Shown one piece after another: positions 35,409 to 43,447 of a DNA stretch of 64,000 nt (positions within the stretch are counted from its first letter, which is position 1; every line of letters begins with the position of its first letter). A program made the position numbers and the translations under genes. Under the pieces are notes generated by a model. It ran no database searches. It was not told the DNA's origin and was given only the letters and a program-made list of their open reading frames with translations. The DNA is from Streptomyces sp. XY006 (GTDB lineage: Bacteria > Actinomycetota > Actinomycetes > Streptomycetales > Streptomycetaceae): contig NZ_NOKT01000028.1 of the NCBI RefSeq assembly GCF_002237655.1, forward strand, positions 60,705 to 124,704, written 5' to 3'.

Positions 35409-36935
35409 TCAGCCCAGCTCGCCCGCAGCCGTCAGCTCCGCCAGCCGCACCAGCGTCCGCACGCCGCTGCCCGTGCCGCCCTTGGGCGTGTAGCCGAACG
35501 GCCCGCCCTCGTTGAAGGCCGGACCCGCGATGTCGAGGTGCGCCCAGGTGATGCCGTCGCCGACGAACTCGCGCAGGAACAGACCGGCGACCAGTCCGCC
35601 GCCCATCCGCTCGCCCATGTTCGCGATGTCGGCCGTCGGCGAGTCCATGCCCTTGCGCAGGTGCTCCGGCAACGGCATCGGCCACGCCGGCTCGCCGACC
35701 TCCTCCGCCACCTCGTACAGCGCCGTGCGGAACGCGTCGTCGTTGCCCATGATCCCGAAGGTCCGGTTGCCGAGCGCCAGCACCATCGCCCCGGTCAGCG
35801 TCGCCACGTCCACGATCGCGTCCGGCTTCTCCTGCGAGGCCGCCCACAGCGCGTCCGCCAGCACCAGCCGGCCCTCGGCGTCCGTGTTGAGCACCTCCAC
35901 CGTCTTGCCGCTGTACATCCGCAGCACGTCACCCGGACGGGTCGCCGAGCCCGACGGCATGTTCTCGGCCAGGGCCAGCCAGCCGGTGACGTTGACCTCC
36001 AGGCCGAGCCGCGCGGCGGCGACGACCGCGGCGAACACCGAGGCCGCGCCGCTCATGTCGCACTTCATCGTCTCGTTGTGGCCGGCCGGCTTCAGCGAGA
36101 TGCCGCCCGAGTCGTACGTGATGCCCTTGCCGACGAAGGCGAGGTGCTTCTTCGCCTTGGACGAGGTGTACGACAGCTTCACCAGGCGCGGTCCGGCCGC
36201 CGAGCCGGCGCCGACCCCGAGGATGCCGCCGTAGCCGCCCTTGACCAGGGCCTTCTCGTCGAGCACCTGCACCTTGATGCCGTGCTCCTTGGCCGCGGCC
36301 TGGGCGATCGCGGCGAACGACTCGGGGTTCAGGTCGTTCGGCGGGGTGTTGACCAGGTCGCGGGCGCGGTTGAGCTCCTCGGCGACGGCGACGGCGCGCT
36401 CGACCGCGGCCTTGTACGCCTTGTCGCGGGGCTTGCCGCCGAGCAGGGCGACCTCGGCGAGCGGCGCCTTGCCGTTCTTCGCCTTGGGGTCCTTGCCGTT
36501 CTCCTTGTACGCGTCGAAGGAGTACGCGCCGAGCAGCGCGCCCTCCCCGATCGCACCGGCGTCGGCGGCCTCGGCCACCGGCAGGGCGAAGGCGGCCTTC
36601 CGGGCGCCGGACAGGGTGCGGGCCGCGACACCCGCGGCCTTGCGCAGCGCCTCGGCGTCGTAGCCGGCGTCCTGCTCGGGCACCGCGCCCAGGCCCACCG
36701 CCAGCACGAGCGGTGCCTTGAAGCCGGACGGCGCCGGCAGCTTCGTCACCTCGCCCTCGGCACCGGAGGCGCCGAGCGTCTCCAGGACGCCGGCGAGCCT
36801 GCCGTCGTACGCCTTGTCCACGGCCTCGGCGCCCGGTGCGACGACCGGCCCCTTGGCTCCCTTGGCGACACCGATCACGATCGCGTCGGCCCGCAGACCG
36901 GGCGCCGCGGCGGTGCTGAGAGTGAGAGCAGTCAC
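35409..36935 (-). CDS. pepA: Leucyl aminopeptidase (M17)
   Basis: A 508-residue cytoplasmic metallopeptidase that removes N-terminal residues from peptides. The metal and active-site motifs of the M17 family are complete: VGKGITYDSGGISLKPAG (Lys and Asp), MKCDMSGAA, and NTDAEGRLVLADALW. The N-terminal 150 residues are the variable hexamer-forming domain. It starts at 36935 in front of a long leader. It is the first gene of a same-strand group with lpdA and sucB, although a 332-base gap with hairpins makes cotranscription doubtful. Confidence 0.95.
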   Translation of the reverse strand: MTALTLSTAAAPGLRADAIVIGVAKGAKGPVVAPGAEAVDKAYDGRLAGVLETLGASGAEGEVTKLPAPSGFKAPLVLAVGLGAVPEQDAGYDAEALRKAAGVAARTLSGARKAAFALPVAEAADAGAIGEGALLGAYSFDAYKENGKDPKAKNGKAPLAEVALLGGKPRDKAYKAAVERAVAVAEELNRARDLVNTPPNDLNPESFAAIAQAAAKEHGIKVQVLDEKALVKGGYGGILGVGAGSAAGPRLVKLSYTSSKAKKHLAFVGKGITYDSGGISLKPAGHNETMKCDMSGAASVFAAVVAAARLGLEVNVTGWLALAENMPSGSATRPGDVLRMYSGKTVEVLNTDAEGRLVLADALWAASQEKPDAIVDVATLTGAMVLALGNRTFGIMGNDDAFRTALYEVAEEVGEPAWPMPLPEHLRKGMDSPTADIANMGERMGGGLVAGLFLREFVGDGITWAHLDIAGPAFNEGGPFGYTPKGGTGSGVRTLVRLAELTAAGELG

Positions 36936-37179
36936 GGTGGTGAAATCTCGCTTCCGATGTGAAGTTGCGTTGGTCGAACGGTGTGGGTCGACCGGGCCCG
37001 ACAGCCGACCCTATGCGGACCTCGCGGAGCGGGTCTCACGGGGCCTTTCCCGGTGCGGCGAACACTCGACGACGAGACTACGCGCGTGGCCCCGTTCGCT
37101 CATTCCTGCGGTCGTTCACCTGTCGGTGGCGTAGTGGCCATTTCCTGATCCCTCACACCGGTGAACCGGGTCACACTCG

Positions 37180-37400
37180 TCGGGATCCGGTGAGCGCCCT
37201 GCTCACCGCGCCCTGTACGGCACGGCGGCCGAGGAGTTCGCGCACTGCCGGCGGCTCGCCGTCGCGGCCCGGGGCGTCGGCTGCGCCACCCTCGTCCTCG
37301 ACCACGGCACGGCACCGCACCCCTGCTACGCCCGCGTCGCCGACGTCCTGGTCACCTTCGAGGCCGGAGGTGCACTGCGCGGTGCCCGGAACCGGGGATC
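37180..37400 (+). pseudogene. Remnant of a spherulation-specific family 4-like gene
   Basis: In the frame of the following gene, translation upstream of its start gives EFAHCRRLAVAARGVGCATL, then VLDHGTAPHPCYARVADVLV and TFEAGG. This matches, from memory, the C-terminal half of streptomycete spherulation-specific family 4 proteins (L-N-H-G-T, ADV-V-TFEG). No start, ribosome site or N-terminal half exists before it, and the conserved ending after TFEG is lost. I read it as a decayed gene copy. The remainder of 36936-37440 shows nothing else clear. Confidence 0.55.
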
Positions 37401-37440
37401 ATCCTTGGGGCACCCTGCCGTACACCCTGGAGAACACCTC

Positions 37441-38220
37441 GTGAGACGCCCGCTGTTGCCCGTCGTGCTGCTGCTCCTGCTGCTGGCGGGCTGCACCCAG
37501 GCCCCCGACGACAAGCCCGGCCCCCGCTGGCAGCCCCGCCCCGGCACCGCCTGGCAGTGGCAGCTCAGCGGTCGCCTGGACACCTCCGTCGACGTACCGG
37601 TCTACGACATCGACGGCTTCGACCACTCCGCGGAGACGGTCGCCGAACTGCACGACGACGGCCGCAAGGTCATCTGCTACCTGTCGACGGGCGCCTGGGA
37701 GGAGTTCCGCCCGGACGCGGGGAAGTTCCCGAAGGCCGTCCTCGGCCGGGGCAACGGCTGGCGGGGCGAGCGCTGGCTCGACATCCGCCGCACCGAGGTC
37801 CTGGAACCGCTCATGGCGGCCCGTATCGACATGTGCCGCGACAAGGGCTTCGACGCCGTCGAGCCCGACAACATGGACGGCTACCGCAACGACACGGGCT
37901 TCCCGCTCACGGCCGCCGACCAGCTCCGCTACAACCGCCTCATCGCCCGCCTGGCCCACGACCGGGGCCTGGCCGTCGGGCTGAAGAACGACCTCGACCA
38001 GATCCCGGAACTCGTCGGCGACTTCGACTTCGCGGTCAACGAACAGTGCGCCCAGTACGGCGAGTGCGGGGCGCTGAAGCCGTTCACCGCGGCGGGCAAG
38101 GCGGTCTTCCACGTGGAGTACGAGGTGCCCACCGGCCGCTTCTGCGCCGAGTCCCGCCGGCTGAAGCTGAGTTCGCTGCTCAAGAAGTACGAACTGGGGG
38201 CCTGGCGGCAGGCGTGCTGA
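37441..38220 (+). CDS. GH114-like lipoprotein (endo-alpha-1,4-polygalactosaminidase family)
   Basis: A 259-residue lipoprotein. The signal peptide ends in a lipobox (LLLLAGC, cysteine about residue 17). The mature domain is the TIM-barrel GH114 family: TAWQWQLSGRLD, VPVYDIDGFDHS, KVICYLSTGAWEEFRPD, GFDAVEPDNMDGY and GLAVGLKNDLDQ are its successive barrel strands, with the acidic residues of DID and EPDN as likely catalysts. The family hydrolyzes galactosamine-containing polysaccharides. GTG 37441 has GGAG upstream. It directly follows the decayed spherulin-like fragment. Confidence 0.88.
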   Translation: MRRPLLPVVLLLLLLAGCTQAPDDKPGPRWQPRPGTAWQWQLSGRLDTSVDVPVYDIDGFDHSAETVAELHDDGRKVICYLSTGAWEEFRPDAGKFPKAVLGRGNGWRGERWLDIRRTEVLEPLMAARIDMCRDKGFDAVEPDNMDGYRNDTGFPLTAADQLRYNRLIARLAHDRGLAVGLKNDLDQIPELVGDFDFAVNEQCAQYGECGALKPFTAAGKAVFHVEYEVPTGRFCAESRRLKLSSLLKKYELGAWRQAC

Positions 38221-38251
38221 GCCCGGTGCCCGGGCGGGCGCGGGATGCCGG

Positions 38252-39037
38252 TCAGCCCAGCGCCAGCACGAGCAGGGACGTCGTCGCGGCCGTCTCCGCG
38301 AGCCCGCCGAACACGTCCCCGGTCACCCCGCCGAACCGCCGCGTGCAGTGCCGCAGCAGCGCCTCGGCGGCGGCGAGGGGCAGGAGCACGGCGAGCGCGG
38401 TACGAGCCGCCTCGTCCGCCCCGAGGAGGGCACCGGCCGCGACCGCCGCCACCGCCGTGACGGCGGCCGCGGCACCGAGCGCCGCCCGCACCGGCACCAC
38501 GCCCGCGACGGCCGCCCCCAGCCCCTCCGGCCGCGCCGCCGGCACCCCGGCCCGGGCCGCCAGCGTCAGGGCCAGCCGGGCGACGGCCGCGGAGACGACG
38601 GCGGCGCACGCGCCCCGGGCCCAGGAGGCCTCGTAGGCCTGGGCGAGCGCGGCGACCTGCGCCAGCAGGACCAGGACGAGGGTGACGACGCCGAACGGGC
38701 CGATGTCCGACTGTTTCATGATCCGCAGCGCGTCCTCGGCGGGCTTCCCGCTGCCCAGCCCGTCGGCGGTGTCCGCGAGCCCGTCCAGATGGAGCCCCCG
38801 GGTGAGCACGGCCGGCACGGCGACGCCGGCCACGGCGGCGAGCGGCGCGCCCGCGCCGAGGAGCAGCAGCACCAGACCGACGGCGGCTGCCGCGGCACCG
38901 ACCGCCAGACCGGCTAGCGGCGCGCACAGCATGCCGGCGCGCGCCGCCTCCCGGTCCCACCGCGTCACCCGGACCGGGAACACCGTGAGCGTGCCGAAGG
39001 CGAAGCGGACACCGTCGAGGGGCGAGGTTCCGGTCAC
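38252..39037 (-). CDS. cobS: Adenosylcobinamide-GDP ribazoletransferase (cobalamin synthase)
   Basis: Joins adenosylcobinamide-GDP with alpha-ribazole to complete the cobalamin lower loop. A 261-residue membrane protein with about six hydrophobic segments. The family motifs are LTVFPVRV near the N-terminus, TRGLHLDGLADTADGLGSGK (metal-binding Asp cluster), RIMKQSDIGPFGV, and GGVTGDVFGGLAETAATTSL at the C-terminus. ATG 39037 fits the family start. Other cobalamin genes (cobT, cobU) are on the same strand upstream but interrupted by unrelated genes. Confidence 0.94.
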   Translation of the reverse strand: MTGTSPLDGVRFAFGTLTVFPVRVTRWDREAARAGMLCAPLAGLAVGAAAAAVGLVLLLLGAGAPLAAVAGVAVPAVLTRGLHLDGLADTADGLGSGKPAEDALRIMKQSDIGPFGVVTLVLVLLAQVAALAQAYEASWARGACAAVVSAAVARLALTLAARAGVPAARPEGLGAAVAGVVPVRAALGAAAAVTAVAAVAAGALLGADEAARTALAVLLPLAAAEALLRHCTRRFGGVTGDVFGGLAETAATTSLLVLALG

Positions 39038-39097
39038 CGGCGCAGGCTACCGGCCGGTCAGGAGAGCGGAGACGGGGGCCGAGGATAAAGTTCACAT

Positions 39098-39862
39098 ATG
39101 GGATGGCTGGAGCGGAACATCATCGAACCCGGCAAGCTTCCGCTGCTCCTGGCCCTCGTCGCCTTCGTCGTGACCTTCGTGATCACCCGGATGATCACCC
39201 GCCTCATCAGGGCGGGCAAGGGCCCCTTCCGCAACATCAGCGGCAGCGGCGGCGTCCACGTCCACCACGTCGTCCCCGGCGTCATCCTCACGCTCATCGG
39301 CGGCTTCGGCGCGGTCGCGGGCGGTCAGCACGGCTTCGGCTCCTGCCTGGCCGCGGTGATCTTCGGCATCGGCGCCGGTCTCGTGCTGGACGAGTTCGCC
39401 CTGATCCTGCACCTGGCGGACGTCTACTGGACCCCCGACGGCCGCAAGAGCGTGGAGATGGTCGTGCTCACGGCCTCCCTGGTCGGGCTGCTGCTGATCG
39501 GCTTCTCGCCGCTGGGCGTCGACGACCTCTCCGAGGACCAGCAGCAGAACCGCGCCACCGTCCTCGCCAACGTCCTGGTGAACTTCGCCTTCGCCCTCGT
39601 CGCCCTGTTCAAGGGCAAGCTCCGCCTTGCGCTCGTGGGCCTGGTCGTCCCGCTGGTCGCCCTGATCGCCGCCGTGCGGCTGGCCCGGCCGACCTCGCCG
39701 TGGGCCAAGCGCTTCTACCGCAACCGCCCCAAGGCGCGGGCCAAGGCCGGGCTGCGGGCCTACCACCACGACCGCCGCTGGGTGGGTCCCCGGCGGGCCT
39801 TCCAGGACTGGATCGGCGGCGCGCCCGACCCGGAGCCGGCCCGGTCCCTGGAACGCCGCTGA
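39098..39862 (+). CDS. Integral membrane protein, conserved, function unknown
   Basis: A 254-residue membrane protein with about five to six transmembrane helices. Notable features are HVHHVVPGVILTLIGGFGAV (a His-rich membrane edge), LDEFALILHLADVYW (acidic and His residues in a helix), and a basic C-terminal tail from about 205. The His/Asp/Glu pattern could suggest metal or proton binding, but I know no function. Its last 103 bases overlap the convergent rhomboid-like gene. It is divergent from cobS with 60 bases between the starts. Confidence 0.8.
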   Translation: MGWLERNIIEPGKLPLLLALVAFVVTFVITRMITRLIRAGKGPFRNISGSGGVHVHHVVPGVILTLIGGFGAVAGGQHGFGSCLAAVIFGIGAGLVLDEFALILHLADVYWTPDGRKSVEMVVLTASLVGLLLIGFSPLGVDDLSEDQQQNRATVLANVLVNFAFALVALFKGKLRLALVGLVVPLVALIAAVRLARPTSPWAKRFYRNRPKARAKAGLRAYHHDRRWVGPRRAFQDWIGGAPDPEPARSLERR

Positions 39863-40509
39863 CGCCACCGGCGCAGCTCGCCGAGCGCGCACAGCACCAG
39901 GACGGCCGTGATCGCCGCGAGGTGCTCCTTGCCGGCGAGGTTCTCCTTCACGGCCACCTCGGCCACCATCGCCAGGATCACCACCGAGGCGGTGACGTAC
40001 GCGTGGTGGCGCCGGCCCAGGAACACCGCGAGGCCGACGACCGCCGCGGACGGCCCCGTGTCCACGACCCACTGGTCGGAGGCGGGCAGCCCCAGCGGCG
40101 AGTCCGGGCCGAGCCGGATGCCCAGCCGTGCGTAGAGCGTGCCCGCGAGGGTGGCGGCGTAGGCCAGGGCGAGCGTGCGCCACCGCCCCAGGCTGAGCTC
40201 GGCGAGGCCGAACACCAGCAGGATCTGGGCCAGCGCACCCCAGACCGGCAGGTCCAGCGCAGGCACGAACAGCGACAGCGGCGTGCGCAGCAGCGCGAGC
40301 CACAACGGGTCCCCGGCGCGCACGGCCCCCACGTTCTCCACGAACTGGTGGCCCCACGCCTGACGGTGCACGGCGTGCAGCACGGCCGTGAGGCACACGG
40401 CCCCGACGGCCAACGGCACGGCCCGCCACCGCCGCTCCCGCAACGGGCCCCGCACCGCCGCGAGCAACGGCCCCCATTCGGCCCGGGCCCAGCGGGCGAG
40501 CGTGTTCAT
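39760..40509 (-). CDS. Rhomboid-like membrane protein
   Basis: A 249-residue membrane protein with about six helices. HQFVENVGAVRAGDPLWLAL after the first helix and PSAAVVGLAVFLGRRHHAY recall streptomycete rhomboid-like proteins. The rhomboid serine motif GxSG appears as GPSA and the catalytic His is unclear, so peptidase activity is doubtful. The C-terminal 40 residues are hydrophilic and basic and are encoded opposite the end of the neighbouring gene. Either that overlap is real or one of the two C-terminal tails is unconstrained. Confidence 0.7.
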   Translation of the reverse strand: MNTLARWARAEWGPLLAAVRGPLRERRWRAVPLAVGAVCLTAVLHAVHRQAWGHQFVENVGAVRAGDPLWLALLRTPLSLFVPALDLPVWGALAQILLVFGLAELSLGRWRTLALAYAATLAGTLYARLGIRLGPDSPLGLPASDQWVVDTGPSAAVVGLAVFLGRRHHAYVTASVVILAMVAEVAVKENLAGKEHLAAITAVLVLCALGELRRWRQRRSRDRAGSGSGAPPIQSWKARRGPTQRRSWW

Positions 40510-40689
40510 CGGGTCGTCCCCGTCCGTGCGACAGCGGATGCCTGCGGCCAGTCAAGCCGACACCGTGTGCCTAGACCTTCCGGAGGCCAGGGAAGTTGAC
40601 CCGAGCGTGAGTGAGGCGGCTGTCGAGAGGGCTGACACCGGGCGACCACGTCGGCGGCCGGGCCGCGTACGCTCTGCCGAGCCGGGCTG

Positions 40690-40930
40690 GACCGACCGCG
40701 CCACCGGCGCCCGGGCGACCGCCCCGGACGCCGGGCCGCGCCGAGCCGTTTCGACTCCGTCGGGCCGGACCAGCCGAGCCACCGGCCCCCGGGCGACCGC
40801 CCTGCCGCGCCAAGCCGTTCCGCCGGGCCGCGTCGGCCGGCCGTGCCACCGGCTGCCCGGGACACCTCCGCCGATGCCTGCCCGGCCAGATGCCTGCCCG
40901 GCCAGATGCCGGCCTGGCCCCGATGCCGGC
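40690..40930. repeat. Degenerate tandem repeats in a gene-free interval
   Basis: Two to three imperfect units of about 60-75 bases share ccaccggc, then cccgggcgaccgcc, then gccgcgcc and agccgtt. They are followed by a short array of cggccagatgcctgcc-type units at about 40875-40925. Between the rhomboid-like gene and cobT (40510-41045) I find no convincing gene; the open frames here are Arg/Pro/Gly-rich by-products of composition. Confidence 0.55.
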
Positions 40931-41045
40931 CGGGCCCCGCGGCCTGTCCGGACCCTGGGCCCGCACCGGCCCTGCGGCCTGTCCGGCCCTGCCGGCCTGC
41001 CCGGGGTCTCTGGTCTGTCCGGCCCCGCCCGTGCTCGCTTCCCGG

Positions 41046-42188
41046 CTAGTTCGCCTCCCCCGTCGGCCCCACTGCCCCGGCCGGTCCCTCGGTCGCCGTC
41101 GGGTCCCCGGTCTCCGTCGGAGGCTCCGGGGTCTCCGAGTCCTCGGGCTTTTCCGGGAGTTCCGCCGCCAGGGCGGCGGCCGACTGGATCAGGGGCAGGG
41201 CCAGGAGGCCGCCCGTGGCCTCGCCGACCGTCACCCCGTGGGTGAGGAGCGGCTCCAGGGCCATCCGGTCCAGGGCCTTCGCCTGCCCGGGCTCGCCGCT
41301 GTCGTGCGCGGCCAGCCACCAGTCCGGCGCGCGGAACGCGATCCGCTGCCCGACCAGCGCGCACGCCGCCGTCACGACCCCGTCCAGCACCACGGGCAGC
41401 TTCCGCACCGCGCACTGCAGCAGAAAGCCCGTCATCGCCGCCAGGTCGGCGCCGCCCACCGCCGCCAGCAGCTGCAGCTGGTCCCCGAGCACCGGCCGGG
41501 CCCGGCGCAGCGCGTCCCGGATCGCCGCGCACTTGCGCATCCACGCCAGGTCGTCGATGGCCAGCCCGCCGCGCCCGGTCACGACCGACGCGTCGACCCC
41601 GCACAGCGCCCCGACCAGCACACCCGCCGCCGTCGTCCCGCCGACGCTCACATCGCCGAGGACGATCAGGTCCGTACCCGAGTCGGCCTCCTCGTCCGCC
41701 ACCGCGACCCCGGCCCGGAACGCCGCCTCGGCCTCCTGTGCCGTCAGCGCGTCCTCGATGTCGATCCGCCCGCTGCCGCGCCGCACCCGGTGCCGTACGA
41801 CGTCGGCGGGCAGGGCCTCGGGGTCGCAGTCCAGGGCCATGTCGACGATCCGCACCGGCACGCCCAGCCGGCGCGCCAGCACCGACACCGGCCGGCCGCC
41901 CTCCAGCACCTCGCGCACCAACTCCGCGGCACTGCCCGCCGGCCGTGCCGAGACGCCCAGCTCGGCGACGCCGTGGTCACCGGCGAAGAGCACCACCCGC
42001 GGCTGCTCGACCGGCCGCACGGGCACGGCCGACTGCGCCGCCGCGAGCCACTCACCCAGTTCGTCGAGGCGCCCCAGCGACCCGGGCGGCACGACCTGTC
42101 GCTCCCGGCGCGCCTCGGCGTCACGGCGGATCCCGCCGTCCGGACGCTCGATCAGATCGGTGAAGTCGTCGAGATTAAGCGAGCTCAT
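41046..42188 (-). CDS. cobT: Nicotinate-nucleotide--dimethylbenzimidazole phosphoribosyltransferase
   Basis: Makes alpha-ribazole phosphate for the cobalamin lower ligand. The 380-residue protein contains PPGSLGRLDELGEW, VVLFAGDHGVAELGVSA, DLIVLGDVSVGGTTAAGVLV and VLDGVVTAACALVG, with a glutamate in the C-terminal HDSGEPGQAKAL region acting as base. All are standard for CobT. The last 40 residues are a Thr/Pro/Glu-rich tail not seen in enteric CobT. ATG 42188 is the start; the frame continues upstream without support. It is divergent from a methyltransferase. Confidence 0.93.
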   Translation of the reverse strand: MSSLNLDDFTDLIERPDGGIRRDAEARRERQVVPPGSLGRLDELGEWLAAAQSAVPVRPVEQPRVVLFAGDHGVAELGVSARPAGSAAELVREVLEGGRPVSVLARRLGVPVRIVDMALDCDPEALPADVVRHRVRRGSGRIDIEDALTAQEAEAAFRAGVAVADEEADSGTDLIVLGDVSVGGTTAAGVLVGALCGVDASVVTGRGGLAIDDLAWMRKCAAIRDALRRARPVLGDQLQLLAAVGGADLAAMTGFLLQCAVRKLPVVLDGVVTAACALVGQRIAFRAPDWWLAAHDSGEPGQAKALDRMALEPLLTHGVTVGEATGGLLALPLIQSAAALAAELPEKPEDSETPEPPTETGDPTATEGPAGAVGPTGEAN

Positions 42189-42373
42189 TCGCCGAACAGT
42201 ACCGGCACCGATCGAACAGCACGGCGCCACATCACCACACCGCCGGGACGACGTCGTTGCACCCGGGATCGGCATCCCATACGTTCCGGTTTGCAGCGGA
42301 TTGTCGTGCGTACGGGTCGTCCCCGGCCCCCGCCGCACGTCCCCGCGTACGCCCTCGCGCCCGGGAGCCGCCC

Positions 42374-43429
42374 ATGCCCGCCCGTCCCGCCCCCTCCGCC
42401 CCGTCCGCAGCCCACGCCCCGCACGCCACCGCACGGGTCCACGAACCGCGCCGCGACGACTGCCCCTGGTGCGGTTCCGCCCGGCTGCGCAACCGGCTGC
42501 GCACCGGTGACCTGCGGCAGTACAAGCCCGGCAGCTTCACCGTCGACGAGTGCCGGGACTGCGGCCACACCTTCCAGAACCCCCGCCTGACCGCCGAGGG
42601 CCTCGCCCTGCACCACCGGACCGTGCGCGGCGCACCGCGGGACCCGGCCAGCGACGGGCTGCTCGCCCTGCGCGGCAGCCGCGCACGGCACCGCTCGGCC
42701 GCCCGCGCGATGCGGCGCTTCGGGGAACCGGAGAGCTGGTTGGACGTCGGCACGGGCCACGCGCGCTTCCCGGCGACCGCCCGCGAGTTCTTCCCCTACA
42801 CCGCGTTCGACGGCCTGGACACCACCCCCCGCGTGGTCCGCGCCCGCTCGGCCGACCGCGTCGAGGAGGCCCACGTCGGCCGTCTGACGGACCCCCGGAT
42901 CGCCTCACCGCTGCGCGGCCGCTACGACGTGGTCAGCATGCTCCACCACCTGGAGGGCACGCCGGACCCGCGAGCCGAACTCCACGCGGCCCTGAGCGTC
43001 CTGCGCCCCGGCGGCCACCTCCTGGTCGAGACCCTGAACCCCCACAGCGTCTTCGCCGCACTCCTGGGCCGCTGGTGGCTCGCCTACGACCAGCCGCGCC
43101 ACCTCCACCTGATCCCCCCGAGGAACCTGCGGGCCGAACTGGAGGCGGCCGGATGCACGATCGTCACCGTGGACCACCGCCCCACCCACGTCCCGCACGA
43201 CCTCTCCGGAGCCCTGGCCCTGTCCCTCTCCCACGCCCTGCCGGCACCCGACACGCCCTGGCGAGCGATCCCGCCGCCCCCGGTCCACCGCCACGCCCGT
43301 GAGGTGCTGCTGCGCGCGGGCATGCCCCTGGTCGCCCTGGCGGCGACGGCCGACCACCTCATCGCGCCGGTGGCCCGCCGCACCCGCTTCGCCAACGCCT
43401 ACCGGCTGATCGCCCGCGCGGCCCCCTGA
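42374..43429 (+). CDS. Class I SAM-dependent methyltransferase with N-terminal zinc-ribbon-like region
   Basis: A 351-residue protein. A Pro/Ala-rich N-terminus leads into DDCPWCGSARLRNRL and VDECRDCGHTFQNPRL, two CxxC knuckles likely to bind zinc. A Rossmann methyltransferase follows, with motif I SWLDVGTGHARF and motif near YDVVSMLHHLEGTPDPRAEL (post II-III). LVETLNPHS and DQPRHLHLIPPRNL are also typical of this zinc-ribbon methyltransferase group, some of which act on sugars or polysaccharide precursors. ATG 42374 has GGAG upstream. The substrate is unknown. It ends 18 bases from the convergent cobU fusion. Confidence 0.85.
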   Translation: MPARPAPSAPSAAHAPHATARVHEPRRDDCPWCGSARLRNRLRTGDLRQYKPGSFTVDECRDCGHTFQNPRLTAEGLALHHRTVRGAPRDPASDGLLALRGSRARHRSAARAMRRFGEPESWLDVGTGHARFPATAREFFPYTAFDGLDTTPRVVRARSADRVEEAHVGRLTDPRIASPLRGRYDVVSMLHHLEGTPDPRAELHAALSVLRPGGHLLVETLNPHSVFAALLGRWWLAYDQPRHLHLIPPRNLRAELEAAGCTIVTVDHRPTHVPHDLSGALALSLSHALPAPDTPWRAIPPPPVHRHAREVLLRAGMPLVALAATADHLIAPVARRTRFANAYRLIARAAP

Positions 43430-43447
43430 GCGCGGGGTCCGGGCCCG

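Noticed and set aside
40611..42590. Long plus-strand frame across the repeat region and cobT
   Set aside because: Cys/Pro/Arg-rich translation and opposition to cobT show that it is non-coding.
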